Positions 51,148 through 63,331 of a DNA stretch of 64,000 bases are shown here, piece after piece (position 1 is the first letter of the stretch; each line of letters opens with the position of its first letter). Location of the stretch: assembly GCA_963736355.1 (NCBI GenBank), contig CAVTOO010000002.1, positions 372,001 to 436,000 of the forward strand, read 5' to 3'. The notes beneath the pieces were generated by a model that had not been told where the DNA came from, made no database searches, and was given only the letters and a program-made list of their open reading frames with translations. The position numbers and the translations under genes were made by a program. This DNA comes from CAVTOO01 sp963736355. Its GTDB lineage: Bacteria > Pseudomonadota > Alphaproteobacteria > Rhizobiales > Xanthobacteraceae.

Positions 51148-52098
51148 TTGGCTAAGCCGACCGACGCCGCAAGCCTTGCTCTGTTTCTCGACATGCTGGC
51201 GGCCGAACAGGGCGCCGGCAAAAACACGCTCGACGCCTACCGCGCCGACCTTGAAGACCTGGCGCAGTATCTCGGCTTCCGCCGCAAGAGCTTTGCCGCC
51301 GCCACCACCGATCATCTGCGCGGCTGGCTCGCCGATCTCGACGAGCGCGGATTCAAATCGACCAGCGTGGCGCGGCGGCTGTCGGCCGCGCGGCATCTCT
51401 TTCGCTTCATGCTCGCGGAGAAAATGCGCGAGGACGATCCGGCCGCCATTCTCACCGGCCCCAAGCGCGGCCGCTCGCTGCCGAAAGTTCTGTCGATTGC
51501 CGATGTCGACCGGCTGTTGACGCAGGCGCGCGGCGCCACAACCACAACAGACGACGACGAACGCAGCACCGGCGCCAAGCTGCGCGCATTGCGGCTGTGG
51601 TGTCTGCTGGAATTGCTCTATGCCACGGGCCTGCGTGTGTCCGAACTCGTGTCGCTGCCGGCGACCGCCGCGCGGCGCGATGCACGCATGCTTGTGGTCA
51701 AGGGCAAGGGCAACAAGGAACGTCTGGTGCCGTTGAACGAGACGGCGAAGCAGGCGATGGCCGACTATCTTGCCGCGCGCAAAGAAGCTTCCTCCGGCGA
51801 CACCAGCTCGAAATGGCTGTTTCCGTCCTCCGGCGAAAGCGGCCATCTGACGCGCCAGCATTTCGCGCGCGACCTGAAGGAGCTTGCGGTCGCAGCCGGC
51901 CTCAATGCCCGCCTTGTCAGCCCCCATGTGCTGCGCCACGCTTTCGCCAGCCATCTGCTGCACAATGGCGCAGATCTGCGGATCGTCCAGACGCTGCTCG
52001 GGCACGCCGATATCTCGACGACGCAGATCTATACCCATGTCGTCGAAGAGCGCCTCAAGAGCCTCGTGCGCGACCTGCATCCGCTTGCAGATAAATAG
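51148..52098 (+). CDS. xerD: tyrosine recombinase XerD
   Basis: 316 residues; resolves chromosome dimers at dif together with XerC. N-terminal SAM-like domain FLDMLAAEQGAGKNTLDAYR, then the catalytic domain with Arg (ATGLRVSELVSL), Lys (VKGKGNKERLVPL), HxxR (VSPHVLRHAFASHLL), His (LLGHADISTTQ) and nucleophile Tyr (IYTHVVEERL). All catalytic residues are present. Start TTG 51148, preceded by GAGGGACC. It is followed after about 180 bases by accA on the same strand. No dif site was identified in the window. Confidence 0.93.
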   Translation: MAKPTDAASLALFLDMLAAEQGAGKNTLDAYRADLEDLAQYLGFRRKSFAAATTDHLRGWLADLDERGFKSTSVARRLSAARHLFRFMLAEKMREDDPAAILTGPKRGRSLPKVLSIADVDRLLTQARGATTTTDDDERSTGAKLRALRLWCLLELLYATGLRVSELVSLPATAARRDARMLVVKGKGNKERLVPLNETAKQAMADYLAARKEASSGDTSSKWLFPSSGESGHLTRQHFARDLKELAVAAGLNARLVSPHVLRHAFASHLLHNGADLRIVQTLLGHADISTTQIYTHVVEERLKSLVRDLHPLADK

Positions 52099-52275
52099 AT
52101 TTACCTCGAAAAAAGGCCCGTCCCGGCCCGGCTTGACTTGACCCGCCCGCAAGGCCAGTTTCGCCCGACCCTTCCGGGCGCGGCTTTCGCGCCTATCTAA
52201 TTGTTTGGACACTGTTCTTTGGAGACGAGCGCGTTGGCCACCTTCTTCCAATCTCCCCGCGCGGCGCACTGACCC

Positions 52276-53238
52276 ATGCCCGACGTCATTCGCAGCTATA
52301 TGGATTTCGAGAAGCCGCTCGCCGAGCTTGACGCGAAGATCGACGAATTGCGCGCGCTCGCAGCCACCGGCAGCGACATCGGCGACGAGATCGCCCGCAT
52401 CGAAGCCAAGGCGCGTCAGGCGCTGATCGATCTCTACGCCAACCTGACACCGTGGCAGAAGACGCAAGTGGCGCGATGGTCGACGCGCCCGCGCTGCATG
52501 GATTACGTCAACGCGCTGATCACCGAATTCACGCCGCTCGCCGGCGATCGCAAGTTCGGCGACGACGAAGCCATCATCGGCGGCTTCGGCCGCTTCGAGG
52601 GACGCAGCATCTGCATCCTCGGCCAGGAGAAGGGCTCCACCACCGAGACGCGTCTCAAGCACAATTTCGGCATGGCGCGGCCCGAAGGCTATCGCAAGGC
52701 CGTGCGCCTGATGGAAATGGCCGATCACTTCAACATTCCCGTGCTGTCGCTGGTCGATACGGCCGGCGCCTATCCCGGCATCGGCGCCGAAGAACGCGGC
52801 CAGGCCGAAGCGATTGCGCGCTCCACCGATGCGTGCCTGCAACTCGGCGTGCCCAATGTCGCCGTCATCATCGGCGAAGGCGGCTCGGGCGGTGCGATTG
52901 CGATTGCCACCGCCAATCGCGTGCTGATGCTGGAGCATGCGATCTACAGCGTGATCTCGCCGGAGGGCGCGGCGTCGATTCTGTGGCGCGACGCCAGCAA
53001 GGCGCAGGAAGCCGCGACCAATCTGAAAATCACCGCGCAGGATCTCGCGCGCTTCGGCGTCATCGACTCCATCGTCAAGGAGCCGGAAGGCGGCGCGCAT
53101 CGCGATCCGCAGGCGATGATCACGACGACGGGCGCGGCGATCGCCACGGCTTTCCGCGAGCTGGAAGGCCTCGACCGCGACGGCGTGCGCAAGCATCGCC
53201 GGGCGAAATTTCTGGAAATCGGCCGCCACCTCGCCTGA
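52276..53238 (+). CDS. accA: acetyl-CoA carboxylase carboxyltransferase subunit alpha
   Basis: 320 residues; with AccD forms the carboxyltransferase producing malonyl-CoA for fatty-acid synthesis. Motifs: MDFEKPLAELDAKIDELRAL, GQEKGSTTETRLKHNFGMAR, LVDTAGAYPGIGAEERGQAE, VAVIIGEGGSGGAIAIATAN (GEGGSGGA) and SVISPEGAASILWRDASKAQ. Typical AccA length and order. Follows xerD on the same strand. Confidence 0.96.
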   Translation: MPDVIRSYMDFEKPLAELDAKIDELRALAATGSDIGDEIARIEAKARQALIDLYANLTPWQKTQVARWSTRPRCMDYVNALITEFTPLAGDRKFGDDEAIIGGFGRFEGRSICILGQEKGSTTETRLKHNFGMARPEGYRKAVRLMEMADHFNIPVLSLVDTAGAYPGIGAEERGQAEAIARSTDACLQLGVPNVAVIIGEGGSGGAIAIATANRVLMLEHAIYSVISPEGAASILWRDASKAQEAATNLKITAQDLARFGVIDSIVKEPEGGAHRDPQAMITTTGAAIATAFRELEGLDRDGVRKHRRAKFLEIGRHLA

Positions 53239-53638
53239 GGCCATCCGTCCGCCAGCCGGAGAATTGGGGCAGCGCGGAGATGATCCGCGGCAACGGGCCG
53301 TGGGCTGCAGGCCGCTTCTTCCAGTCTTTGAAAGAACTTGCTTCCAACGGGTAGGAATTCGTTAACGCAACCCGGCGCCAATTGCGGCAAAATCCAGGCA
53401 AACGCCGCCTTGAACAAACCTTTCAAGCTTTAAGCATTGTTCACCATTGAAGGTCACAACTGCCTTGAATAAGGCGAATTGGCTTGCGATTCCGGGACCT
53501 TAAGGATAACGATACCTGAACAATCCGGGCTTGGGACTTTTGGGGATTTCCGCTCTAAGCCATCTTGAGTGAAGTCATGTTGCGCGCCGCAAGCGCGCGT
53601 CACCGTGACTGTGTAATCTGGGATTGGGAGTTTTCGCG
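53239..53638. other. 400-bp intergenic stretch between accA and an L,D-transpeptidase gene
   Basis: No supported gene. Moderately AT-rich in the second half (GAATAAGGCGAATTGGCTTG, GGATAACGATACCTG). Contains GTTAACGC-type sequence (about 53360), also seen at 40742 and 60074, and a TTGGGAG ribosome-binding site near 53624. The promoter of the downstream gene is presumably in the 53440-53600 segment. Confidence 0.6.
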
Positions 53639-55057
53639 TTGATCAATCGCATGCGCGCGTTACTGGCTACGTCGGCGATCGCCGCGAGCCTCGTGCTGGC
53701 CGGCTGTAACGGCGACGATCTGACGCCGAACAGCAAGGCGTCCAAGCCGATCCCCGAAAAGCTTCTGTCCGAAATTTCCGAAAAGAACATGGACAAGGAG
53801 TCGCCGCTCCTGGTTCGCATCTTCAAGCAGGAAGCCGAGCTTGAAGTGTGGAAGCAGGACCGCTCCGGCTCCTACGCGCTTCTGAAGACCTATCCGATCT
53901 GCCGCTGGTCGGGCGAACTCGGGCCCAAGATCAGCGAAGGCGACCGCCAGGCGCCGGAAGGCTTCTACACGATCACGCCGGCGCAGATGAATCCGCAGTC
54001 GCAGTATTATCTGTCGTTCAACATGGGCTACCCGAACGCCTTCGACAAATCGCTCGGACGCACCGGCTCGCAGCTGATGGTGCATGGCGACTGCTCCTCG
54101 CGCGGCTGCTACGCGATGACCGACGAGCAGATTTCGGAAATCTATGCGCTGGGTCGCAAGTCGTTCTTCGGCGGCCAGCGCGCGTTCCAGATCCAGGCCT
54201 ATCCGTTCCGCATGACGCCGCAGAACATGGCCAAGCACCGCAACAATCCGCACATGCCGTTCTGGAAGATGATCAAGCAGGGCTATGATCATTTCGAAGT
54301 GACGAAGCAGGAGCCGAAGGTCGACGTCTGCGAGAAGCACTATGTCTTCAACGGACAGTCAGCCGACGGCAAGCCGCTGAATTTCTCGCCCGCCGGCAAG
54401 TGCCCGGTCTATCAGGTGCCCGAGGAAATCGCACAGGCCGTGCAGGACAAGCAGCGCAGCGACGAGTTGCAGACCGCGCAGCTGATCTCGCGCGGCAGCA
54501 TCGTGGCGGCGCCCGTGCGCACTGGTTCGGATGGCGGCATGCATCCGGTGTTTGCCTCGAAGCTCGGCGTCAATGCCGGCGCCTCGTCCTCCGGCGAATA
54601 CTCGCTCGCCTCCTACACCGCCGCCCCCAACGTCAATATCGATCGCATCAATCCGCCGAAGCCGGCCGAGCAGCCCTTCGTGGCTGCGCCCGCCGAGCCG
54701 GTCGTCGCCGTTCCGACGCGCACGGCCTCAGCCGCGCCGCAGTCGAGCACCGGCGGCTTCTTCGATCGCATGGCCAAGTCGATCGGTCTGCGCGGCTCCG
54801 ACGATCCGAAGCCCGCGCCCAAGGCCCAGACCGCCTCCATTGCGCTCCCCAAGGCACGCCCGGCGATGGCAAAGACAGAGCCGAAGCTTGAGCAGCCCAA
54901 GAGCGTTGCAACGACGGTTGCGACCAAGCCCGCGGACGTTTCGGCGGCATCCAGGCCGGCGACCACCGCATCGTCGAATGCGGCCCCCACCATCACCGGC
55001 TCCTCGCCGATCGTGGGTGCGAACTCGTTCGACAGCCGCTGGTCGGCCTTCCGCTAA
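53639..55057 (+). CDS. YafK/DUF2138-like murein L,D-transpeptidase lipoprotein
   Basis: About 472 residues. Start TTG 53639 with GGGAG at a good distance; ATG 53651 is the alternative. Signal with lipobox SLVLAGCNGDD, so an anchored lipoprotein. Catalytic YkuD-type block: LKTYPICRWSGELGPKISEG, DRQAPEGFYTITPAQMNPQS, then QLMVHGDCSSRGCYAMTDEQ, the HGxCxSRGCY form typical of YafK. The long C-terminal tail (from about residue 300) is Pro/Ala-rich and low complexity. Probably remodels peptidoglycan or anchors proteins. It is unlike the shorter enzyme at 7766-8560. Confidence 0.85.
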   Translation: MINRMRALLATSAIAASLVLAGCNGDDLTPNSKASKPIPEKLLSEISEKNMDKESPLLVRIFKQEAELEVWKQDRSGSYALLKTYPICRWSGELGPKISEGDRQAPEGFYTITPAQMNPQSQYYLSFNMGYPNAFDKSLGRTGSQLMVHGDCSSRGCYAMTDEQISEIYALGRKSFFGGQRAFQIQAYPFRMTPQNMAKHRNNPHMPFWKMIKQGYDHFEVTKQEPKVDVCEKHYVFNGQSADGKPLNFSPAGKCPVYQVPEEIAQAVQDKQRSDELQTAQLISRGSIVAAPVRTGSDGGMHPVFASKLGVNAGASSSGEYSLASYTAAPNVNIDRINPPKPAEQPFVAAPAEPVVAVPTRTASAAPQSSTGGFFDRMAKSIGLRGSDDPKPAPKAQTASIALPKARPAMAKTEPKLEQPKSVATTVATKPADVSAASRPATTASSNAAPTITGSSPIVGANSFDSRWSAFR

Positions 55058-55074
55058 GGCGGAAGGTTTTCCCG

Positions 55075-56967
55075 TCAAACCGATTGTTCTGAAATCGTCA
55101 GATGATCCGGCCGCAGGCCGGCCAGATGCCGCTCGTACATCTTGACATAGGCCGCCTCGAGATGACGCACGAAGCGCGGCGTGTCGAACAGCGGATGCGT
55201 CTGCCGATGACGCTGCAACCGCTCCCGATAGGACGCCAGCAGATCCGGCTCGCGCGCGAGCTTCACGGCCAGCGCGCGATACTCCTCCGGCGATGATGTG
55301 ACAAGCTCAGGCAGCCCCGCGCTCGCCAGCACGCTCGCGGCGACGCGTCCGGGGAATGTTCCGCCCAGACAGGTGATGACCGGAAGACCGGTCCACAGCG
55401 CGTCGGCGGCGGTCGAATGCGCGTTATAGGGCGTCGTATCGAGGAACAGGTCGGCGAGGGCGTGGCGCGCCAGATGATCCTCCATCCGAGGTGCATGGAC
55501 GGCGAACACGATCCTGTTCTCGCTGATCCCACGCGCTTGCGCCTCGCGCAGCAAATTGGCCCGCGTCTCGTTGCTCACGGCGCTGAACCACATCACGCTG
55601 CCGTCGACGGCCGCGAGCAGCTCCATCCAGATCGAAAACACCGCCGGCGTGATCTTGTAGGTGCTGGTGAAGGCGCAGAACACGAAACCGTTTTCCGGCA
55701 AGCCCTGATCCGCCCGCGTCGGCACCGTGGGTGATACCGAGCGGCGATTGTCGGTGGCAAAATAGGCGTGCGGCATCGTCACGACCTTCTCGGAAAAATA
55801 CCTCCGATGGTCGTCCGGGATCACAATCTGGTCGCCGATGATATAATCGATGAAATCGACGCCCATCGAGCCGGGAAAGCCGAGATAATTGACCTGGATC
55901 GGTGCAGGCCTGCGGGCGAGAATGCCGGTGCGCCCGCCAAAGGTGTGACCGTTGAGATTGACCGCGATGTCGATCTCCCATTCGCGCAAGCGCGCCGCGA
56001 TTTCATCGTCGCCCAGGGCGTGAACATCGAGGAAGCGGGGGACTGACGCCTCAATCCGGCGTCGCAAGTCGGATTCCACTCGCAGATCGAGAGACACCGC
56101 CGATATATCGAAGCGCGCCGCATCATGGTTCTCGAACAGACCGGCGGCGATGTGGCCGACGGCGTGCGGGCGGAAGTCGGACGACAGATAGGCGATCCGA
56201 ATGCGATCATGCCGCGACCGCGATCCGCTCCACTTCGCCGCCTTTACTGAAATCATCTTTGCGGCGAATGCCTTCGCGCTCGCGAGATTCTCCTGCGGGC
56301 TGGTCTCAAGCGCGAGTTGCGCGGGCAGCGACACCCCGTGCTCACCGCGCCGCACAGCGTCCAGAACGGTCTCGGCCAGACCATCATTGCGCCAGTCGGC
56401 AAGCTGAAGCCTGACCCGCACCAGATACGACTGGGCTTCCGGCAAGTCCGGATCGATTTGCAGGCACCGCTCCAGATCGTCGCGCGCCTTCGAATAGTCA
56501 CCCGTTTCGAGCAAAATCCCGCCGCGCCCAAGCAAGGCATCGCGCTGGCGCGGATTGGCGGCAATGACCGCGTCGAACAGTTTCAGCGCCTCCGCTGAGC
56601 GGCCGATCGTGCCAAGCACGATGCCAAGACTGATCGCGGCGTTCTCGTGCCTCGGATCGCAGCGCAGGCACGCTTCATAGGCCGCGATCGCTTGCGCGGG
56701 TTCGTTCAGATCGCTGAGGCAACGGCCGAGGAAATAGTGAGAATCCGCGACCTGCGGCGCCATCGCGATGGCTTCGCCGAGAATGCGCCGCGCAATGCGA
56801 TGATTGCCGCGTTGATATTCGATGACGCCCAGCAAGCGCTGGGCGTCGTAGTTTCGGGGATTGATCTTGATGACGTCCTGATAGCGGCGCTGCGCAGAGG
56901 AGAGCTTGCCCTCGCGGTGGAACGCGACGGCCTGCTGAAGCAGGCTTGCTTCCGACGCTAACGCCAC
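55075..56967 (-). CDS. TPR-repeat plus O-GlcNAc-transferase (GT41/SPINDLY-like) protein
   Basis: 630 residues, no signal peptide. Residues 1-230: TPR units (VIKINPRNYDAQRLLGVIEY, SHYFLGRCLSDLNEPAQAIA, LKLFDAVIAANPRQRDALLG and so on). Residues 260-600: GT41 catalytic region with RIRIAYLSSDFRPHAVGHIA, NLNGHTFGGRTGILARRPAP, IQVNYLGFPGSMGVDFIDYI, FCAFTSTYKITPAVFSIWME, DTTPYNAHSTAADALWTGLP. This is the bacterial SPINDLY/OGT-like architecture. Sugar donor and protein target unknown; in other bacteria such enzymes modify flagellin or adhesins. Convergent with the L,D-transpeptidase gene and 36 bases downstream of secA on the same strand. Confidence 0.88.
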   Translation of the reverse strand: MALASEASLLQQAVAFHREGKLSSAQRRYQDVIKINPRNYDAQRLLGVIEYQRGNHRIARRILGEAIAMAPQVADSHYFLGRCLSDLNEPAQAIAAYEACLRCDPRHENAAISLGIVLGTIGRSAEALKLFDAVIAANPRQRDALLGRGGILLETGDYSKARDDLERCLQIDPDLPEAQSYLVRVRLQLADWRNDGLAETVLDAVRRGEHGVSLPAQLALETSPQENLASAKAFAAKMISVKAAKWSGSRSRHDRIRIAYLSSDFRPHAVGHIAAGLFENHDAARFDISAVSLDLRVESDLRRRIEASVPRFLDVHALGDDEIAARLREWEIDIAVNLNGHTFGGRTGILARRPAPIQVNYLGFPGSMGVDFIDYIIGDQIVIPDDHRRYFSEKVVTMPHAYFATDNRRSVSPTVPTRADQGLPENGFVFCAFTSTYKITPAVFSIWMELLAAVDGSVMWFSAVSNETRANLLREAQARGISENRIVFAVHAPRMEDHLARHALADLFLDTTPYNAHSTAADALWTGLPVITCLGGTFPGRVAASVLASAGLPELVTSSPEEYRALAVKLAREPDLLASYRERLQRHRQTHPLFDTPRFVRHLEAAYVKMYERHLAGLRPDHLTISEQSV

Positions 56968-57003
56968 GCTGTTCGCCCGCCCCGGTTGCCGACGATCTCC
57001 GGC

Positions 57004-59831
<2,828 letters not shown>

Positions 59832-60037
59832 GCAGGGGATCCTTGTTCCTTCGGAAGCGCGCCGGTGGTCCGAAGAGCCGCCGGAAACACAGCAAAAATG
59901 CTGCCCGATCAATGGGTTATAGATAGGGCCGAAAGCTGCCTCGTGCAAGCCCGCCCGGCCGCCGAGAAATATGGGTGCCCTCCCCCCTTGTCAACGTCGC
60001 CAGACCGCCCGGGGAGGGGCACTTTAACCTTTTGTAC

Positions 60038-60107
60038 GAGCATGATCTTTACCGAAAACCGGTGCCCACTTTGCGTTAACGCGGCCGTTCCGGTCGGGAT
60101 CATGCTC
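60038..60107 (+). repeat. dispersed palindromic element, GAGCATGATC family
   Basis: GAGCATGATCTTTACCGAAA ... CGGTCGGGATCATGCTC, in the same orientation as the copies at 4357 and 13615. The 416-bp gap 59832-60247 between secA and the parvulin gene is otherwise without a gene; the remainder presumably holds the two divergent promoters. Confidence 0.85.
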
Positions 60108-60247
60108 ATCTCACTTTGAATTCATCATTTTGGCGCGTTGTTCCATTGCAATAGGCTGAGGCTTGAGCGACTGTCCGCCGCCGCTGGATCGGACGCACTG
60201 CCATTAGGCAGCCTCGGGTGCGCGGCCAAACCTCAAGGAATTCCCCC

Positions 60248-61174
60248 ATGACCGTTTCCACCAAAGGTACGCTGACGTCGCTTTTCGTCGCGCATGCAAG
60301 CCGGGCGCTCGCCATTGTCGCGGCTGCGGCCCTGATGGTCGCTTTCGCGTTCTCCGGCTCGATCGCACAGACCAAGCCCGACCCCGCAACCGTGCTCGCC
60401 AAGGGCGCCGGCATCGAGATCAAGCAGGCCGATCTCGATCTCGCAGAGGAAGAGCTCGGCGCGCAGCTGCAAGGTGTCGATGACGCCGGCAAGCGCGACC
60501 AGCTCATCAGCTATCTCATCGATCTGAAGCTCGTCGCCAAGGCGGCCGAAGACAAGAAACTCGGCGACAATGACGACTTCAAGCGCCGCATCGCCTTCGC
60601 CCGCGAGCGCCTGCTGATGGACCGCATGCTTGCGGCCGAAGCCAAGTCGGCCGTCACCGAAGCCGAAATGCGCAAGATCTACGACGACGCGGCCAAGCAG
60701 ATCACGAGCGATCAGGAAGTGCGTGCGCGCCACATCCTGGTCGAGACCGAGGACGAGGCCAAGGCGATCATCGCCGAGTTGAAGAAGGGCGGCGACTTTG
60801 CCGCGCTGGCCAAGTCGAAGTCGAAGGATCCGGGCGGCGCCGAAGGCGGCGATCTCGGCTTCTTCACCAAGGACCAGATGGTTCCGGAATTCTCCGAAGT
60901 CGCCTTCAAGCTGGAGCCGGGCACGCTGTCGGACCCGGTCAAGTCGCAGTTCGGCTGGCATGTCATCAAGGTCGAGGAAAAGCGCGCGCGCAAGGCGCCG
61001 GAATTCGATCAGGTGAAGCCGCAGATCGAGCAATATGCGACGCGTCGCGCCCAGGCCGATATCGTCAGCAAGCTGCGCGAGGCCGCCAAGGTCGAGCGCC
61101 TCGACAAGAAGGCCGAAGCACCGGCGGCTCCCGCGGCTCCCGCCGCGCCTGCACCGGCCCCGGCGAAGAAATAA
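60248..61174 (+). CDS. exported parvulin-type peptidyl-prolyl isomerase
   Basis: 308 residues from ATG 60248 (MTVSTKGTLTSLFVAHASRA) with a signal peptide ending SGSIAQ. SurA/PrsA-like N-terminal helices (VLAKGAGIEIKQADLDLAEE, AKRDQLISYLIDLKLVAKAA-like), then the PpiC rotamase core: VRARHILVETEDEAKAIIAE, LKKGGDFAALAKSKSKDPGG, AEGGDLGFFTKDQMVPEFSE, VAFKLEPGTLSDPVKSQFGW, HVIKVEEKR. C-terminal Pro/Ala-rich tail. Periplasmic chaperone for outer-membrane or secreted proteins by family. Immediately followed by a terminator; argJ lies downstream. It diverges from secA. Confidence 0.9.
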   Translation: MTVSTKGTLTSLFVAHASRALAIVAAAALMVAFAFSGSIAQTKPDPATVLAKGAGIEIKQADLDLAEEELGAQLQGVDDAGKRDQLISYLIDLKLVAKAAEDKKLGDNDDFKRRIAFARERLLMDRMLAAEAKSAVTEAEMRKIYDDAAKQITSDQEVRARHILVETEDEAKAIIAELKKGGDFAALAKSKSKDPGGAEGGDLGFFTKDQMVPEFSEVAFKLEPGTLSDPVKSQFGWHVIKVEEKRARKAPEFDQVKPQIEQYATRRAQADIVSKLREAAKVERLDKKAEAPAAPAAPAAPAPAPAKK

Positions 61175-61199
61175 TCCTGTTACATTGCTGGATGACGAG

Positions 61200-61226
61200 A
61201 TGGCCGGGGTTCACCCCGGCCATTTT
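61200..61226 (+). terminator. terminator of the parvulin gene
   Basis: ATGGCCGGGG (61200-61209), loop TTCA, CCCCGGCCAT (61214-61223), then TTTCGTTT. Confidence 0.8.
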
Positions 61227-61298
61227 CGTTTGGAGCGAAATCACGTAAACACCTTCGGCCTGCGTTCTCACGACACCTGACCCGAGAGAGTTTGACCC

Positions 61299-62541
61299 AT
61301 GTCCACGACCGTCTCTCCCCTCGCCCCGACATCCGTTCCCGACATGCCCGCGATCGAGGGCGTGCGCCTGGCAACGGCCGCCGCGGGCATCCGCTACAAG
61401 AATCGCACCGACGTGCTGCTGGCGTTGATGGATGAGGGCACGAGCGTCGCCGGCGTTTTCACCACGTCGAAGTGTCCGTCGGCGCCGGTCGAGTGGTGCC
61501 GCGCCAGGCTCAAGGGCGGCAAGGCGCGCGCGCTGGTGGTGAACTCGGGCAACGCCAACGCCTTCACCGGCAAGACCGGACGCATTGCGACGAAGTTCAC
61601 CGCCGACATCGCCTCCAAGGCAATCGGCTGCAAGCCGGCCGATATTTTTCTCGCCTCGACCGGTGTGATCGGCGAGCCGCTCAATGCTTCAGCCTTCGAC
61701 GGCGTCATGGACGGCCTCGTCGCCGACGCGCAGCCGATGCGCTGGCTCGACGCCGCCAAAGCCATCATGACCACCGACACGTTTCCGAAGGTCGCGACCG
61801 CGACCGTCAAGATCGGACGCGCATCAGTGACCATCAACGGCATGGCCAAGGGCGCCGGCATGATCGCACCCGACATGGCGACGATGCTGTCCTTCGTGTT
61901 CACCGATGCCCCGATCAGCGCGGCCGCATTGCAGGCGCTGCTCAAGGCCGGCGTCGACGGACACCTTCAACGCGGTGACCATCGACGGCGATACCTCGAC
62001 CTCCGACACGCTGCTTGCTTTTGCGACCGGTGCAGCCGGCAAAGCGCGGTGCGCCGAAGATTTCGCGCGCCAGCGATCCGCGCCTGAAAGCCTTCGTGAA
62101 AGCGTTCAACGCCGTGCTGGCCGATCTCGCCGAACAGGTCGCGCGCGACGGCGAAGGCGCCCGCAAGCTGGTCGAGATCACGGTGGAGGGTGCGACGTCC
62201 AAGAAGTCCGCGCGCCGCATCGCATGTCGATTGCCAATTCGCCGCTGGTGAAAACCGCCATCGCCGGCGAAGACGCCAATTGGGGCCGCGTCGTCATGGC
62301 GGTCGGCAAGGCCGGCGAGCCGGCCGATCGCGACAAGCTCTCGATCTCGTTCAACGGCATTCGCGTCGCGCACAAGGGCGCGCGCGATCCGTCCTATGAC
62401 GAGGGCAAGGTGTCGGAGGCGATGAAGCAGCCCGTCATCGGCATCAAGGTGGCGCTCGGCCTCGGCAAGGGCCGCGACCGCGTGCTGACCTGCGATCTCA
62501 CCAAGGAGTATGTCGCCATCAACGGCGATTATCGGTCTTAA
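61299..62541 (+). CDS. argJ: bifunctional glutamate N-acetyltransferase/amino-acid acetyltransferase ArgJ (three frameshifts as read)
   Basis: About 413 residues after repair; transfers acetyl between ornithine and glutamate in arginine biosynthesis. Motifs: PAIEGVRLATAAAGIRYKNR, LALMDEGTSVAGVFTTSKCP, ALVVNSGNANAFTGKTGR and the autocleavage region GMAKGAGMIAPDMATMLSFV, whose Thr (MAT-M) becomes the nucleophile. Frame breaks: about 61967 (extra A, DG to TFNAVTIDGDTSTSDTLL), 62051 (extra T), 62225 (one base missing; joins ARRIA to MSIANSPLVKTAIAG). The ending VLTCDLTKEYVAINGDYRS is standard ArgJ. As an important biosynthetic gene the breaks are probably errors. Confidence 0.92.
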
Positions 62542-62570
62542 AACCGGTCGGTTGCGCTCAAGCCGCAAAG

Positions 62571-62903
62571 CTAGGGCGCAACCGTTACCTCAACCCGAAC
62601 GGATCGCCAGACGTTTCGTTTGGACGTGCTTTTTCCATATCGGGTAAACACGAAAGTGTCCGAGCCGCTGAATCCGGAACGCGGGCGGTAAGTCATACGC
62701 ATCGCGTCGCTCATCGTCACGGTGCCGTATTTCGGTTTCTTATCGATCCTCACGCCCTCTGTCGGACCAGCGGACCAGAAATAGATATCGCAATGCCCGC
62801 CGGCCTTGACGTACATCGGCAAATCGACTGTCTGGCCGGCGAATTCGCGCGTGTTTGGAATGCAGGCAACCGCTTCGCTGACTGCGATGACCCAAAAAAG
62901 CAT
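62571..62903 (-). CDS. small exported Ig-like (cadherin-like) single-domain protein 1
   Basis: 110 residues, member of a tandem family. Short signal-like start MLFWVIAVSEAVA-C; a slightly longer leader could have been lost to a frameshift. Domain: CIPNTREFAGQTVDLPMYVK, AGGHCDIYFWSAGPTEGVRI, DKKPKYGTVTMSDAMRMTYR, PRSGFSGSDTFVFTRYGKST, ending VRVEVTVAP. Conserved features shared with the three neighbours: Cys at the mature N-terminus, Cys in the G-G-x-C turn, RIDxxPxxG, and the F-x-G-x-D-x-F-x-x-T strand. Resembles bacterial Ig/cadherin-like folds. Function unknown. Confidence 0.72.
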   Translation of the reverse strand: MLFWVIAVSEAVACIPNTREFAGQTVDLPMYVKAGGHCDIYFWSAGPTEGVRIDKKPKYGTVTMSDAMRMTYRPRSGFSGSDTFVFTRYGKSTSKRNVWRSVRVEVTVAP

Positions 62904-62953
62904 CCGAGAAGAAATGATTTAATTGGCGGATTCCGATTTCGGAAATGCGGCGA

Positions 62954-63306
62954 TCAGGGCGTAACGGTGACCGAAACCCGCACCGATCGGAAGATCGGAT
63001 TGTTACGCGTGTCCTTGCCGGCCTGGTGTAGGTAAAGCTGTCCGGCCCGACATAGCCGGCTTTGGCGCTATAGCGCAGGCGGCCGGCCGATCCGGTCTGG
63101 AGACCACCGTGACTCGGACGCTGATCGATACGCAGAGTGTCGATCGGACCGGTTGAGCGGAACTTGATGCTGCAGCTCTTGCCGCTTTTCACAGTCGATT
63201 GGGCATCGACGGTCTGATTATCCATCGTGCGTACGAACGAGAAACATGCGCTGGCGTCAGTCACCAATCCAACCAAGAATAGAAATGCGACTACAAAAGT
63301 CTTCAT
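62954..63306 (-). CDS. small exported Ig-like protein 2 (frameshifted near its end as read)
   Basis: About 117 residues after repair. Signal peptide MKTFVVAFLFLVGLVTDASA-C. Domain: CFSFVRTMDNQTVDAQSTVK, SGKSCSIKFRSTGPIDTLRI, DQRPSHGGLQTGSAGRLRYS, AKAGYVGPDSFTYTRP. At about 63027 one G of a GGG run is missing; restoring it gives GKDTRNNPIFRSVRVSVTVTP and a stop at 62954. Same cysteine pair and RIDQRPSHG motif as its neighbours. Confidence 0.75.
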
Positions 63307-63331
63307 TTTCCCCTCGTCCCAATGTGCCCGT

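Noticed and set aside
51130..53244. 704-codon open frame on the minus strand
   Set aside because: It is entirely antisense to xerD and accA, both certain genes; composition is His/Gly/Arg-rich as expected for a high-GC shadow.
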